A stretch of 64,000 nucleotides of DNA, taken from contig CM041198.1 in the NCBI GenBank assembly GCA_023078555.1, positions 5,894,924-5,958,923 of the forward strand, read 5' to 3'. Origin of the DNA: Ulva prolifera. Taxonomy: Eukaryota; Chlorophyta; Ulvophyceae; Ulvales; Ulvaceae. The notes beneath the pieces were generated by a model. It searched no databases and had not been told where the DNA came from. It saw only the letters and a program-made list of their open reading frames with translations. The position numbers were made by a program, and so were the translations under genes. Every line of letters begins with the position of its first letter. The first letter of the stretch is position 1. Below, piece by piece: positions 40,748-52,337 of this stretch.

Positions 40748-40784
40748 ACTATATTACAAAAGAGTGAACGGGAGAAAACAAACA
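40748..40784 (-). mobile_element. LINE-B tail, 37 bp, with 13-bp duplication
   Basis: Only the last bases of LINE-B (reverse complement ends CACTCTTTTGTAAT). Flanked by CAGCTGCTTGAGG at 40735-40747 and 40785-40797, perfect. Confidence 0.85.
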
Positions 40785-41713
40785 CAGCTGCTTGAGGTGA
40801 TTGCCGTCCGACTCCGTGTCTCAAACAAACTGACATTCTTAGAGTACGCGTAAGCAGTAATGTTACTTGGAGCCTATCTACGCTTGCTTCTCTGCTGCTC
40901 GATCGAGATCATTGTGGTGCGCCTCGCATTTGCGTGCACCATCGGTTGTTGACCAGGTGTGTTTTCGCAGGTCACGGGTATCAGCATCTTCCGGTATATC
41001 TACGTAGCCTACCTGAGGAACACACACTCACGTGGAAGTTATTTCGAGCCGGCCATGGGATCGTGACATCAAGCAAAATCGCATGGCATGGAGGTGGTGC
41101 GATCCTATACCAAGTGCTTCCATTGTGGAGAGCAAACATATGGAGTATGTTCTAGATTGACTATGGTTGGACAGTACCGAACACTCTCGCGCGGCGCGAC
41201 TTGCATAAATCTCGGCGAACAAAGTTTACATGCACTGCTGCCATCGCCAGTGACTTCGTGGCAACAAGCAGGCGCACAAACATCGCATTTGTGTGTGCAC
41301 ACGTGCGTCCAAGTTTGACCTCGCCAGTACCCGCAGGGCGTCTATAAGCATGCATGGGATCAAAACTGTAAGACAAGGCAGCCAAAGGATTAAGAGGACC
41401 GGAATATGTTGACAGCAGTGAGGGGTTAGAGAATTATCCGGCGCGTTCCTTGTTTGAGTGCGTTGTGTTGGGGCTGCAATCCTTCGAGTGTATACATGTA
41501 TCATTTAGCTGCGTACGTGGTGCCTCCACGTGGTGTCCTGTCTCGCCTTGATAGCTGATGCACATTGCATTTCCCAAGAGGCACGCGGAATACATCTGCA
41601 CCATCGTAAGTTCGTTTAGTGTTCTTCTGCATGCCTGCTAGAGTGGGCAGTCCCGCACCGTTCGTTTTCAAGAGTCCGCGAGAGCGGATGGTGGAGCACC
41701 GTCCATTCGTAGT

Positions 41714-41748
41714 TACAAAAGAGTGAACGAGAGAAAAACAACACTGAA
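41714..41748 (-). mobile_element. LINE-B tail, 35 bp
   Basis: ACAAAAGAGTGAACGAGAG motif with flanks ATTCGTAGT and ATTCTTAGT (9 bp, one mismatch). It lies just before the palindrome array. Confidence 0.6.
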
Positions 41749-41794
41749 ATTCTTAGTCGCCACGCCGCGCATGGTTCGTCACATGCATGACTAC

Positions 41795-42905
41795 TGGAAT
41801 GGTTGGTGCCCCACCAACCATTCTTGTGCGTCGCGCCGTGCATGGATGCTTACATACATGACTGCCCGAATGGTTGGTGGCCCACCAACCATTCCGGGGT
41901 GCCTGGATCATGACATATGTCATGCATATGCATGATTGCCCGAATGGTTGGTGGCCCACCAACCATTCTTGTGCGCCGCGCCGTGCATGGATGCTTACAT
42001 GCATGACTTCCCGAATGGTTGGTGGCCCACCAACCATTCCGGGGAGCCTGGATCGTGACATGCATGACTGCCCGAATGGTTGGTGCCCCACCAACCATTC
42101 CGGGGAGCCTGGATCATGACATGCATGACTGCCCGAATGGTTGGTGGCTCACCAACCTTTTTTGTGCGTCGCGCCGTGCATGGATGCTTACATACATGAC
42201 TGCCCGAATGGTTGGTGGCCCACCAACCATTCCGGGGTGCCTGGATCATGACATGCATGACTGCCCGAATGGTTGGTGGCCCACCAACCATTCTTGTGCG
42301 TCGCGCCGTGCATGGATGCTTACATACATGACTGCCCGAATGGTTGGTGGCCCACCAACCATTCTTGTGCGCCGCGCCGTGCATGGATGCTTACATGCAT
42401 GACTTCCCGAATGGTTGGTGGCCCACCAACCATTCCGGGGAGCCTGCATCGTGACATGCATGACTGCCCGAATGGTTGGTGGCCCACCAACCATTCCGGG
42501 GAGCCTGGATCATGACATGCATGACTGCCCGAATGGTTGGTGGCCCACCAACCATTCTTGTGCGTCGCGCCGTGCATGGATGCTTACATACATGACTGCC
42601 CGAATGGTTGGTGGCCCACCAACCATTCTTGTGCGCCGCGCCGTGCATGGATGCTTACATGCATGACTTCCCGAATGGTTGGTGGCCCACCAACCATTCC
42701 GGGGAGCCTGCATCGTGACATGCATGACTGCCCGAATGGTTGGTGGCCCACCAACCATTCCGGGGTGCCTGGATCATGACATATGTCATGCATATGCATG
42801 ACTGCCCGAATGGTTGGTGGCCCACCAACCATTCTTGTGCGCCACGCCGTGCATGGATGCTTACATACATGACTGCCCGAATGGTTGGTGGCCCACCAAC
42901 CATTC
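41795..42905. repeat. Array of 17 inverted-repeat units
   Basis: Each unit centres on GAATGGTTGGTGG-C-CCACCAACCATTC, 13-bp arms around one base. Units are separated by two alternating linker types: one with CCGGGGAGCCTGGATCATGAC (unit about 61 bp) and one with CTTGTGCGTCGCGCCGTGC (unit about 71 bp). One unit (near 42135) has decayed arms. The linkers themselves repeat, so this is a satellite-like array. Confidence 0.95.
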
Positions 42906-43623
42906 TCGTGCGCTGCGCCCCACATTCCCTGACAGACCCATCCGATGTAGACGTTGTGCTACTGCAAAACAAACACATTGGGCAACAGCATACCAGTGCG
43001 CGTGAACGAGCGCAAGCCACTGACACATCACCTATCCATGCAGTTGTCCGGAATCGGAGCGAGGACTGCTTACGGCGAGGGCACGATGAAGCCGGCCCCG
43101 CAGTGGGCACAAGAAGACGGACTGTACGTGGCTGACTACGAGTACTTCAGGAAATTCATCCTTGGCGCACTAAAAACGGAGGGGACAGCGGAATCTCTGT
43201 TGCATCCCACCCATAAGAGGAGCCAGAAGGTTGGCCTCGCGTTGAAGATTACCCGGAAGAAGTATGTCGATTAGTTGTATACCAACGTGGGCTCGGAAAG
43301 AAACTGTACACATGCGGTGATCGTGATTAAATGTATGAGTGGAGTAAATGACATGTTAGAGGTGGCACTACATGTGATCGTAGTATCATCGTTCCATATG
43401 GACATGATGAGGGCACCCAAGGTGACGAGATATCAATGTAAGCAATGTATATGATATGCCTATGCAAGCCATGGCCACCCCTGCCTACGAACTCGTGTGA
43501 ACACATCAATAAATCTGTCTTGTTCCGGAATCACGGTGTACAGTTGATGACATGCTGCTTGTACATGCACTCGAAACTGCCTTTCCCGCAGGACCGTATG
43601 TCCTGTGCACTAATCGCGATTAA

Positions 43624-43645
43624 TCGACAGAGAATTCTCTGTCGA
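43624..43645. repeat. Perfect 22-bp palindrome
   Basis: TCGACAGAGAA and TTCTCTGTCGA, no spacer, 15 bp before a LINE-B tail. Confidence 0.85.
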
Positions 43646-43659
43646 AAACGTGATACACA

Positions 43660-43738
43660 TGTTACAATAGAGTGAATGGGAGAGAACAAACATTGAGACC
43701 GAGTTGCATCCGAATCAACGGCAACCTACACGTGGCAC
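43660..43738 (-). mobile_element. LINE-B tail, diverged
   Basis: GTTACAATAGAGTGAATGGG and ACCGAGTTGCATCCGAATC match the LINE-B consensus with several differences. No clear target duplication. Confidence 0.6.
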
Positions 43739-44179
43739 GCATGTAAAGAAGGCCTTGATGACCTCACCACTTACGTAATCTGCCTCCAACACGTCCGGGC
43801 ACAGAGTAACCTCTCACGAACCATCCTGTTCTTCCAGGCTTCCGGGAGGCTTCCGCAAGGCTCTGCCGGAACGTTATCGGATCCGTAACCATTCCGAGAT
43901 TTTAAGCATTCTTCCTCAAACAGTCCTCTGGAAGCATTGCGGATCCTTCGCACGTTCCGGCATCACTCCGGAAACGTTCCGGCGGAACCCCCACGTGGAG
44001 TGCCCGTTGAAACACCCCGGCCGGAACGCTCGCGGAACTTCCGCCCACAATCCGGGCTGCCTTCCGGGCGCTCCGCCAACGGTCCTTTCGCCGTTCCCGA
44101 GGTTCCGCCAGGCCTCCGCCACTCTTCCTCAAACCATCCTCGCACCTTCCTCACCACCACGTCACCATTCTCCTAGTGG

Positions 44180-44398
44180 CGTGCGCCTGGCTGGTGGGCG
44201 GGGTTCGGGTGGGGGTGGGCGTGTGGGCGTGGGCGTGTGTGTGGCTGTGAGGCTGTGTGGCTGTGTGGCTGTGTCCGGCGCGGGTGTTGCAGTTGCGTGG
44301 GTGTTTTGGTGTGCGGTTCGTGTGGCTTGCTGCGTGGTTTGCGGTTCCCCTGGTTCTTGCTTGCGGTGCCACCTGCCTCGCTTGCTTTGTCCTTGTAA
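44180..44398 (+). mobile_element. LINE-A copy, 3' half
   Basis: Continues the LINE-A 3' UTR (CGCCTGGCTGGTGGGCGGGG) to the CCTTGTAA end. Followed at 44399-44414 by the right outer 16-bp duplication that pairs with 36672-36687. Confidence 0.85.
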
Positions 44399-44414
44399 CA
44401 CATACCTTTGCATA

Positions 44415-44870
44415 TTCAGCCCAACTATGAATTATAAGTCATGGCCGTTGTGCATTGAAACGTATTTACAGACGCTCATCCATTGCAACGGCTCACGAGA
44501 GCCGGGTCGGATGTTAGCGCTCTGCAATGACGCAAGCAGTTCACCAAGACATCGAAGCAAGCCTTAAGGCAACAACAAACATGCCCGTGGACGGCCGCAG
44601 CATTGTACTGAATTTGTGTGCATATGAATGAGACTGGCAGGCAGTTTTGATCGATATGCGGCTTGAAAGCCATGCGGCTGCATGCGCATCGCTCTACACA
44701 TCACCCGGATTCGGCACAAGCGTAAAGCAAAAATGCACTTGACGGGAGGGGACACAGTATATGTGTTACTGAAAATCTCTGTGCCACGATTTTCTGGTTA
44801 CAGTACCCCAACGGGGACGCCCGAGGCTGCATGCACCTGTCTCAGTCGCAAAGCGAGCAGCCACAGATGG
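44415..44870. other. Short gap
   Basis: Between the LINE-A right flank and TIR element 2. Nothing recognised. Confidence 0.4.
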
Positions 44871-44878
44871 ACCTGATG

Positions 44879-47116
44879 AGGGGGTCATGCACTCCCGCTA
44901 AAGGGTGGGGCCAGTAAGGGCGCGCAAATTCAACAGCGAATTTGCCAAATTGGGGAAGCATTTGAGTATTGTCTATGTTGTTTGGGCACTCTGGGAGGTC
45001 GATCCCAGCGTTGGGGAGCCTCCCCAACGCGATGACCCATTTCAGCGAGAACGGGCGATTCTCCCCAATCGCGCTTATTTGTTCCCCAACCGCGCGGCAT
45101 CGTGTCCAGTGCACGGAGAGCATCAAAAATGACATACAACACACGATGTGGTTGCTTCTGTTGGTGCTTGGTACATTTTCGTTGTGTGTGTGGGTGACCT
45201 CACCATGTGTAACGACGTTGGGCTGCCGTAAACCTGTCTGACCATCGCTGGCTAGCGGTTATCTGGCCGTCAATTGTTAAAGTATAGTGTACTGAATGTA
45301 TTTGCGTGTGGCATACAAAGGTTACCAACGTGATCCCGTGAGATGCCAAGCCCCTGCGCGCGCATGCACCAGCAATGGTAATGCCAGATTAATCTGCGAT
45401 AGGACCATGCGGTAACATATTGCAGTTTTGCCAGACAGTAGCGCCTGCTAGCAAGCTGGGTTGACGAATTGCGCATCGGTGAGAGCAGAATGCGGTGATC
45501 ATTCGCAACGCAACACAACTGCGACACATAAAATCATTCCACGGATACGCCGGAGACTTATCAGCTAAAATATGCTTTATTTTCATGTAGCCTCCTTGCG
45601 AAAGACTGAACAAATATGGTGCATGTACAGAAAATGCACATGTTGCAAAAGACTCACCGAGCCTACTCACCACCTCCCACTATACAACGATGAGACTACA
45701 CAGGGCAGTCCAGGGATTCAGTGGAGTAAGCATTGATTCATGAGCTGCACGATCTGCGAACTATTTCCAGCTCTGCAGCTGCACGGAGGCCTTCACATTG
45801 CAACTGCTCTGAACCACCGTCTTTTTTTTCAATCGGTGTCCACACGACACCGAGGAGATAGCCGGTTGGATAATCTGCTAGCCCGCTTCAGTCAGCCACG
45901 AATCCACACCAGCGCACTGTCACAGTGCATGCGCCTGCGGGCAGCAGTGTGGTGACAGGTGCACCCATGCACGGATGATCCGCGGATCACGTGTAGGGGT
46001 AAGCCGCCAGCGGGATTGTCCCGGAGTAGTGAAGGAGATCCTGCGAGGATCTCCCGCCGTAATCTTGACTATTCAGTGTGCATATATGGTTGTGCACACA
46101 GAGAGCTGTGACCATTATTCTCACTGTTTCACGGTACTAGCTGTACCTGTCTCCCCTTAGCATCTCTCTGGTTCTACCTCTGTGCGCAATAGGTATGAGA
46201 TGCTGGCCTCCTGACCTGACGTAAGACTGCGTGTCTGACCTGCGGATAGATAGCTTTTCTGACACGCACATCCACACTGGGCTACAGTGTATTGCATCTG
46301 CCTTATCAAAGAGGCATCAGCTCAACGGATGTGACACCTTCGATTACAAGCACTCAACACGTGCATATGGCACGGATGACTCTTCCTTTTATATCAGACA
46401 ATGTCGATTGGCAACATCGTATCTTAATGCAGCCGGATATGGTATATGGTTGCCATCGAGGCTGCTCATTGGCAGTGATAGTGATGCTGCATTGCGATCA
46501 TACAGTCCGCAGAATTGTAACTCATAGCTCTAAATACAAGTGACTGAAATTGATTGAAGAGCTCTGACCTGGATGAGCAGAGTGATGAGATGGTGAATGA
46601 CAACAAATCATGCACAGCTGTCTGTCAGTTGATACGTGCTCCAACGGGAGAGGATGTATGCTGAACTGAGGTACATATTTCATGCCTTAAATGGGTATCA
46701 CACAGGTGTGTACACATTGAGTTCCGGGACGTAGTGGCATGATGGTCAGACTTCAGACTAAAACGTCACCACATGAGCACCTGGCGGGGCCATAGCAACA
46801 GGCGCGACCCCCCAGGGGCTCCTAAATGCAATTATAGCCTACACAGAGATGGTTTGGGAAGGATTGGGCAAGCGGCTGTGCGATTGGGAAGGATCGGGGA
46901 GGATTGGGGAGCCGCGCTCCCCAAATGGCGATTCTCCCCAACCCAACAAGCCTAGTCGGCGAATACGGGCCGATTTCCCCAATCGTACGAGTTAGACCTC
47001 CCAGATTGTGCATTAGACGTAAACAATAGTCAAAAGCTTGCCCAATCAGTCAAAATCGCCGTCAATTTTGCGCGCCCTTACTGGTCCCACCCTTTAGCGG
47101 GAGTGCATGACCCCCT
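44879..47116 (+). mobile_element. TIR element 2 (family T8), complete, 2238 bp
   Basis: Ends read AGGGGGTCATGCACTCCCGC inward on both sides. Perfect 8-bp duplication ACCTGATG at 44871-44878 and 47117-47124. The arms stay similar for over 150 bp (AAAGGGTGGG, CAGTAAGGGCGCGCAAA) and carry many TTGGGGA/TCCCCAA motifs. No transposase frame; interior ORFs are short and unrecognised. Confidence 0.9.
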
Positions 47117-47265
47117 ACCTGATGTCAAGCGATGCACATACGGCTTCAGGAAAAACAGCGATAGCATCATGAGAGGCTAACATCTGCTGCTCTTTTTATG
47201 AATTTTTGACCGTGTGAGCCTGCCAACTGTGCGCTGCTTCGATGACCGCGCGAACAAGAACAGAC

Positions 47266-49018
47266 AGGGGGTCATGCACTCCCGCTACATGGTGGGACCC
47301 CGGTGGGCGCGCAAAATCCACCGCGAATTTGACACTTTGGGGAAGGTTTCCATTATTGTCTCAGTCGATTGGGCAATCCTAGTGTACGATCTCGGCGTTG
47401 GGGAGCCTCCCCAACAGAAGCAGCCCTTTTGGCGGAAAAGCCCGATTCTCCCCAAAGCCGTTCAGATGCCCCCCAACGCTACGGCAACATGCCCAATGCA
47501 CGCAAGACATCAAGAATAAGACCCAACACATCTCATGTTATTATCCTTGCGTATGGTAGCTGTTTGTGATTTCGCGAGGACTCGACGGTGATTGGCGGTT
47601 GACTGCACAATTGGGCCCATGGTTGCGCGAACACAGTCCGGTCGTGAGATCTTGCGAGACGGTATCGACGACGTGTCTGGCGCATATTACATAAAACGAA
47701 AACCTTTGACGGCGATACAGCTCCAAGAAGTTGTGGAGGTCGTGGTGGCTCGTGCTTTGGATGCCCCCAACGACGTCGGGGACGATCAAATCAGAGAATT
47801 CTGCTTCAGAGTGTCCGATCTGGAACGATTTTGTGCTACCCATGGGCTCAGGTAGACTGTACGAATGGTGCTCTGATGACATGTGAAGAGCCAGTAGAAT
47901 ACTATCGTGTAGTAACCACCAAGACTGCCAAACAGCAATCTGCTGCTTCGCAAGAGCTCCTCGCTCAAAGTGAGGTTGAAATAAGGGGTGATGAGGATGA
48001 TTGTGGGGATGCTGAACGTGTGCATGTCAGCGGCTCCTCTATCATCATGAGGTCAGTCAAAGTGGATTGGCAACGGTGTCGGTTGCTCGAGCCACAGCTA
48101 GTATTAGATACCATATTAGGGGCTCTTGTTCTATAGCATCAACATGTATGCGTATCGAATACCGAATACGCTGGTAGTACTGTCCTCTTGTGAAAGTACC
48201 GCGTGCCCACTAATAGACATGGATCAAGACTTTATGACACTTCACCGCTAGGCCTGTTCACATGATAATGAACTTTTTCAACTGATCGGCAGGGCACTTC
48301 GGAGAGTTGCGGGGTCCCGGCAGCATTTCAGTTGAAAGTATGACAGCACGAGGTTTCCATCTGCCTCCAGATCATTGCTCTCCTATAACATACTCCTAGA
48401 CAATGCAATGAAATGTTATTGAGCAAGCCAACAGGCTTAATTGACATGAACGTTCCTCCTTGCTATCCCAACAAGAGGCAGCGCTGGGTGCCTGCAACAA
48501 GCAGTTGTGCAGACCTACACCAAATCAGTGAACCACAGACAACAAGCACCTCAAGCTGTGTTATCACCGATGTAAATAAACACACCAGGACTTGATTTTA
48601 TTAATACACAGTCGCGTGGGCTCGTACAGCACAACTCAGGGCTACATGGGCCTGGTGTGTCATTCTGCGATGATAACACGTCCATATGACCACACCTGGA
48701 CGCCCCACAAAGAGGCGCGACCATCTACATGACGTAAAACATCATAATAAACGTTGTAGAGGCGGTTTGGGGAGGATTGGGCAAGCGGGCGAGGCGTTGG
48801 GCAGCTTTGGGGAGCAGCGCCCGCGAAAAGCGATTCTCCCCAACGAGACAGCCCTATTTGGCGAATTAGGGCCATTCTCCCCAACAAACTAAAGTGAAAC
48901 ACTACGATTGCCCAATCGACTGAGACAATAGTGGAAACCTTCCCCAAAGTGTCAAATTCGCGGTGGATTTTGCGCGCCCACCGGGGTCCCACCATGTAGC
49001 GGGAGTGCATGACCCCCT
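47266..49018 (+). mobile_element. TIR element 3 (family T8), complete, 1753 bp
   Basis: Ends read AGGGGGTCATGCACTCCCGC. Perfect 8-bp duplication GAACAGAC at 47258-47265 and 49019-49026. The outer roughly 130 bp of both arms are nearly identical (CATGGTGGGACCCCGGTGGG), closer than in element 2. It sits only 134 bp beyond the right TSD of element 2. Confidence 0.9.
47619..47855 (+). CDS. Unknown 78-codon ORF inside TIR element 3
   Basis: Frame from ATG at 47619: MVARTQSGREILRDGIDDVSG, later LQEVVEVVVARALDAPNDVG. It looks protein-like but is not recognised. It could be a captured exon or a relic of a transposon gene. Confidence 0.3.
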   Translation: MVARTQSGREILRDGIDDVSGAYYIKRKPLTAIQLQEVVEVVVARALDAPNDVGDDQIREFCFRVSDLERFCATHGLR

Positions 49019-49026
49019 GAACAGAC

Positions 49027-50910
49027 ACAGACGACTGAAAACATAGCCAATTTCCGCCGGGACCGCCACATCGTACAACACTGATCTTTGAATACTTCTG
49101 TGTCGAAGCAGAAAGCGTTTTCAAGCAGTGTGCGCAAAATGGTTGTTCTCAGTTCAACTGCGCACCATCGTCGCCCACCCAAGGCCTAGGTGCACATGTG
49201 CGAGCGTCCCGTAGCCCCTGTGGCACCGGTACCATTTGACTTGCAAGTTGCAATCGCACGGAAGGACCATCAATCACCTCGCGAGCAATTCCGCAGCATC
49301 AATTCTTCCTCATGGTGGGTCAATTCGCGTCGCGCACCCAGGCCTGGGGGTCATTTTTATCCGGTCGTTCCATCGCATGTGCGACTGATCGAAAAGGCAC
49401 CAGGGCATGACGACTGCTGACATCGCTAGTTGCCACGCAAGCAGCGGTTGCAGCGCGCTGCGTGCAACTGTGATAGACCGGCGCGCCGTTCAGGGAGATG
49501 TGAGCGTTTTTGATCTCAGAGGAAGTAAGGAATAACTGAATGACTGGTTGTTGTCTAAGCTACATGGTGAGTGCTGCAACGAGCGAAACGTCACATTCCA
49601 GAGTGTTGCAGCGCGCACAGGCTGTGGTGTCTCCCACGACTCAAGTTCCGATCAGACTGACCGTTGCTACTTCACAGCTGATCAGTCGTATATGATACAA
49701 TACGTCAGCTCTGCACGACGGCATGATTGAAGTTCAGCGCTTACGCGTGAGCGTTGCAGCGTGCGGCGACATTGTTAACGCATTGACAACCTCAAACGCA
49801 ACCCAGAGGTCACTGAGGCAAAGGCGACACATTAACTGAATGTGGCTCAATTCAAAGGATGTCAAGTCGCGCTATGCGTGGCCGTATGTGCCCTGGCAGG
49901 GGACATGACGGAATGGACTGCACTCGCAACGAATTGCACTCATCCATACAGCATGCCCGCTCAACATGATACTAATGTCTAGTAGTATCTGCTTGATCAA
50001 TAGAGTCGGGCTTTACGTACGGCAGGGGGCGTGATAAGCAGCCGCGCGTCAGGTCAGCGGTACTTCCATCGCAAAGCCTACAGAGCTGCTGCTGACCCAG
50101 CTAATAATAAGCCACGTTTACAAAGAGATACAGTGCACATCATTCCCCACAGTTGCACATGTGTGCTGCCACAGGCGCGCTGCCTCGCGGCCGTAACATT
50201 AGACCGGCATGGTGGCACTCTGTGCATTCACGCAGTCTCTTTGGCCCAGCTATGTCGCGAAACCGCTTCACTGATGGTTTATCCTCGTTCTTTGATGTCC
50301 ATAAGCACTACTGGGGGCACGTAGCGCGCTAGGCGGTTGGTGGTGACACCTGCCTGGCTGTGCAGGCTCCATGCATTGTGAATGGCGTGCCGCTGATGAC
50401 GTATAAAGTAAAACACGTGGGCATACCATGATACCGGTCGACTATTTAGGACCGGTTATGGAAGACCGGCCTGGGTCACTGAGCGCCCCGCTCGTAATGG
50501 TACCAGAGCTCTGCAGAGTAGTGTGTAATGTCGACACATGCGAGGTGCTATGCATTGATAGCATGCATTGTCATACGAAAGGCACTTCCGGAGGATCGTT
50601 CACACCTCTGTAATTACTTCCGGAGGATCCTGTCACCGCGTATGCATTCCCACTGCCCCCTGTGTCTGCGCTGGTCTTCGTGACTCACTCGTAAGCCCGA
50701 GAACTGACGCCATACGTATCGATTGTCCGTTGCAGAGACACGGCGGTGTTTCCATTTTCGCGCTATAGCGCGCTAACGGAGCATCATGGCTCGACATCGA
50801 TGGCCCGAAATCGATCGACGTATCGATGAGGTGAAGATCCGACGTACGTTGATTCAGGTTCCTCGAGGTCCTACTATCACCCGGGCAAAATGGAAGCTAA
50901 CCATCGATCG
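49027..50910. other. Gene-free stretch
   Basis: No exon recognised. CTTCCGGAGGATC occurs twice near 50584 and 50618. Confidence 0.45.
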
Positions 50911-51023
50911 CGAGATCCCATAGCATGCGGCTACATGAGCAGCAGAGCAGCCAGCAGACGTGCACAGCGCACCCCCCGCCACCACAGCGCAGGGGAGAAC
51001 TTGTAAACACCGCGTGAAAATTG
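50911..51023 (+). repeat. Segmental repeat, copy 1
   Basis: About 113 bp (CATAGCATGCGGCTACATGAG to CACCGCGTGAAAATTG) repeated directly at 53093-53204 with about five differences. Confidence 0.85.
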
Positions 51024-52006
51024 TGAAGGCACGCAGAAATCTGCAAGACGGTGCAGCAGATTGCCTCTGCATTCATGCAGGCAGCCCTTGTGGAAGCGTC
51101 GCCGGTCACGTCCAGTCCGTCGCATGCAGGCACTGCACTGCACAGCCCGTCATCCCCGCTGATGTCACAGACTTGGCCGGGCTCCGCTTCGTCACGACCT
51201 GCGGACGTGAACATGTACAGGTCTTTTACAAAAGAGTGAACGGGAGAAAACAAACACTGAAACCGAATCTGATCCGCATCAACATCAACCTACACTCACA
51301 CATGTACAGGTCTGGGTTATCTGGGCCTGCTGTACATGTGCAAGGACTGTATCAGCAGCGTCTGTGCAAGCAGCGTCAGTCCACTTGAACCGCGCAGTCT
51401 GGGCACGGCTTCGCGAGCTCCTCAAAGCGTCATCCGCTCTAGATCTCCTCGTTGCTGGCAGTGCAGCCGCGGTTTTCAATCTGGTCTGCGGGACAGTCGG
51501 GGTTGGCGTCGCATGGGCCTGCTGTGCCGCGGATTTCGCAAAGGGCCACATAGGAGGTGCTGTCATTCACTGCCTCGCAGCCGCCGGCAACAGTGAATTC
51601 GGGGCAGTCTGATACACGGAGAACTCAAACACGGCGGCCGCAATCGCAGCGCAGGCAGCGTCGCGGTCGCTTGAAGGGGCCGGGATGCGGGAGTCGACGT
51701 CGGTACCGGTGGCCGGGACGCGGGCTCGTCGAAGCAGAACTGCGCGCACAGCAGCGGCTCCAGGTCACAGGTGGGGCACAGCTTCGCCTTGAAAACACTG
51801 CAGCAACTGTCGGCCGAGCTGAGTGTGGCTGAGGTGCAGGACTTGCCCGAGACCGTCTCCAGCCCATCACACGCGGGGGTGCTCGCACAGGGTCCGGCCG
51901 TGCCGGCCGTGTCACATATAACTCCAGTGCCTGCGGAGGAGCACGAGGCCGATGCGACGTCAGGGGCCTCCATGACAAAGGCTGCAAAGAGGACCCGTGT
52001 TGCCAT
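50960..52006 (-). CDS. Possible cysteine-rich secreted protein with three repeated modules
   Basis: ATG at 52006 gives MATRVLFAAFV then module 1: ICDTAGTAGPCASTPACDG, SCTSATLSSADSCCSVF, LCPTCD. Module 3 on the same strand (about 51190-51010) reads VCDISGDDGLCSAVPACDG, AACMNAEAICCTVLQISAC. Module 2 (about 51605-51380) reads LCEIRGTAGPCDANPDC but meets two in-frame stops, so it is decayed or crosses an unrecognised intron. Exon borders are not resolved. A LINE-B tail lies between modules 2 and 3. The repeated CxxxGxxGPCxxxPxC pattern is the main support. Gene or pseudogene is open. Confidence 0.4.
51225..51299 (-). mobile_element. LINE-B tail, 75 bp, with 14-bp duplication
   Basis: Flanked by ACATGTACAGGTCT at 51211-51224 and 51300-51313, perfect. 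The minus-strand reading ends CACTCTTTTGTAAA. Confidence 0.9.
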
Positions 52007-52210
52007 TGCACAGAGCCGGCCGCGGCACCGCGGCGGTGCCGCCGGCAGTGGTCGGAGCATCGATGCTCCGGATATCCGTGAGCGCCGGAGGGAGGGGCAG
52101 CATGACCGCGGATATCCATCGATGAAGCTCACATCACATCGCAGGACAAGGCAGCTTCAACTCGAGAGCTGAATAGTACTATACTATACTAGTGTGTCGT
52201 GCGTGCGTGT

Positions 52211-52337
52211 TTACAAAAGAGTGAAGGGGAGAAAACAAACACTGAAACCGAATCTCATCCGAATCAACTGCAACATACACTCACACACACACGAACACTA
52301 CAACCGCACTCACAACTCAGTCCGGCAGGATCGCGTA
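52211..52337 (-). mobile_element. LINE-B fragment, about 127 bp
   Basis: Matches the 24817-24940 copy over its full length, including the CGCGATCCTGCCGGACTGAG end on the minus strand. Target duplication not clear. Confidence 0.75.

Larger units (their letters stand above)
37299..44177 (+). mobile_element. 6.9-kb TIR element inserted in LINE-A, no transposase seen
   Basis: Perfect 17-bp inverted termini ACTAGGAGAATGGTGAC (37299-37315) and its complement (44161-44177). The inner flanks carry CGTACG on the left and CGTGCG on the right, near the same LINE position, so the duplication is imperfect. The right end reads CACTAGG outward-in, which hints at a CACTA/EnSpm-type element; the left lacks the initial C. 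Both subterminal zones are dense in CGGAA/TTCCG motifs (37316-37440 and 43835-44120), as expected for transposase-binding repeats of CACTA elements. Inside are two tandem arrays and several LINE-B tails. No transposase frame is seen, so it is non-autonomous or decayed. Confidence 0.75.

Noticed and set aside
41795-42905. CRISPR array
   Set aside because: The repeat is a hairpin at regular spacing, but the spacers are only two recurring sequences, the genome is eukaryotic, and no cas genes are near.
41753-42925. ORFs repeating MVGGPPTIR and NGWWATNHS
   Set aside because: Translations of the palindrome array, open on both strands.
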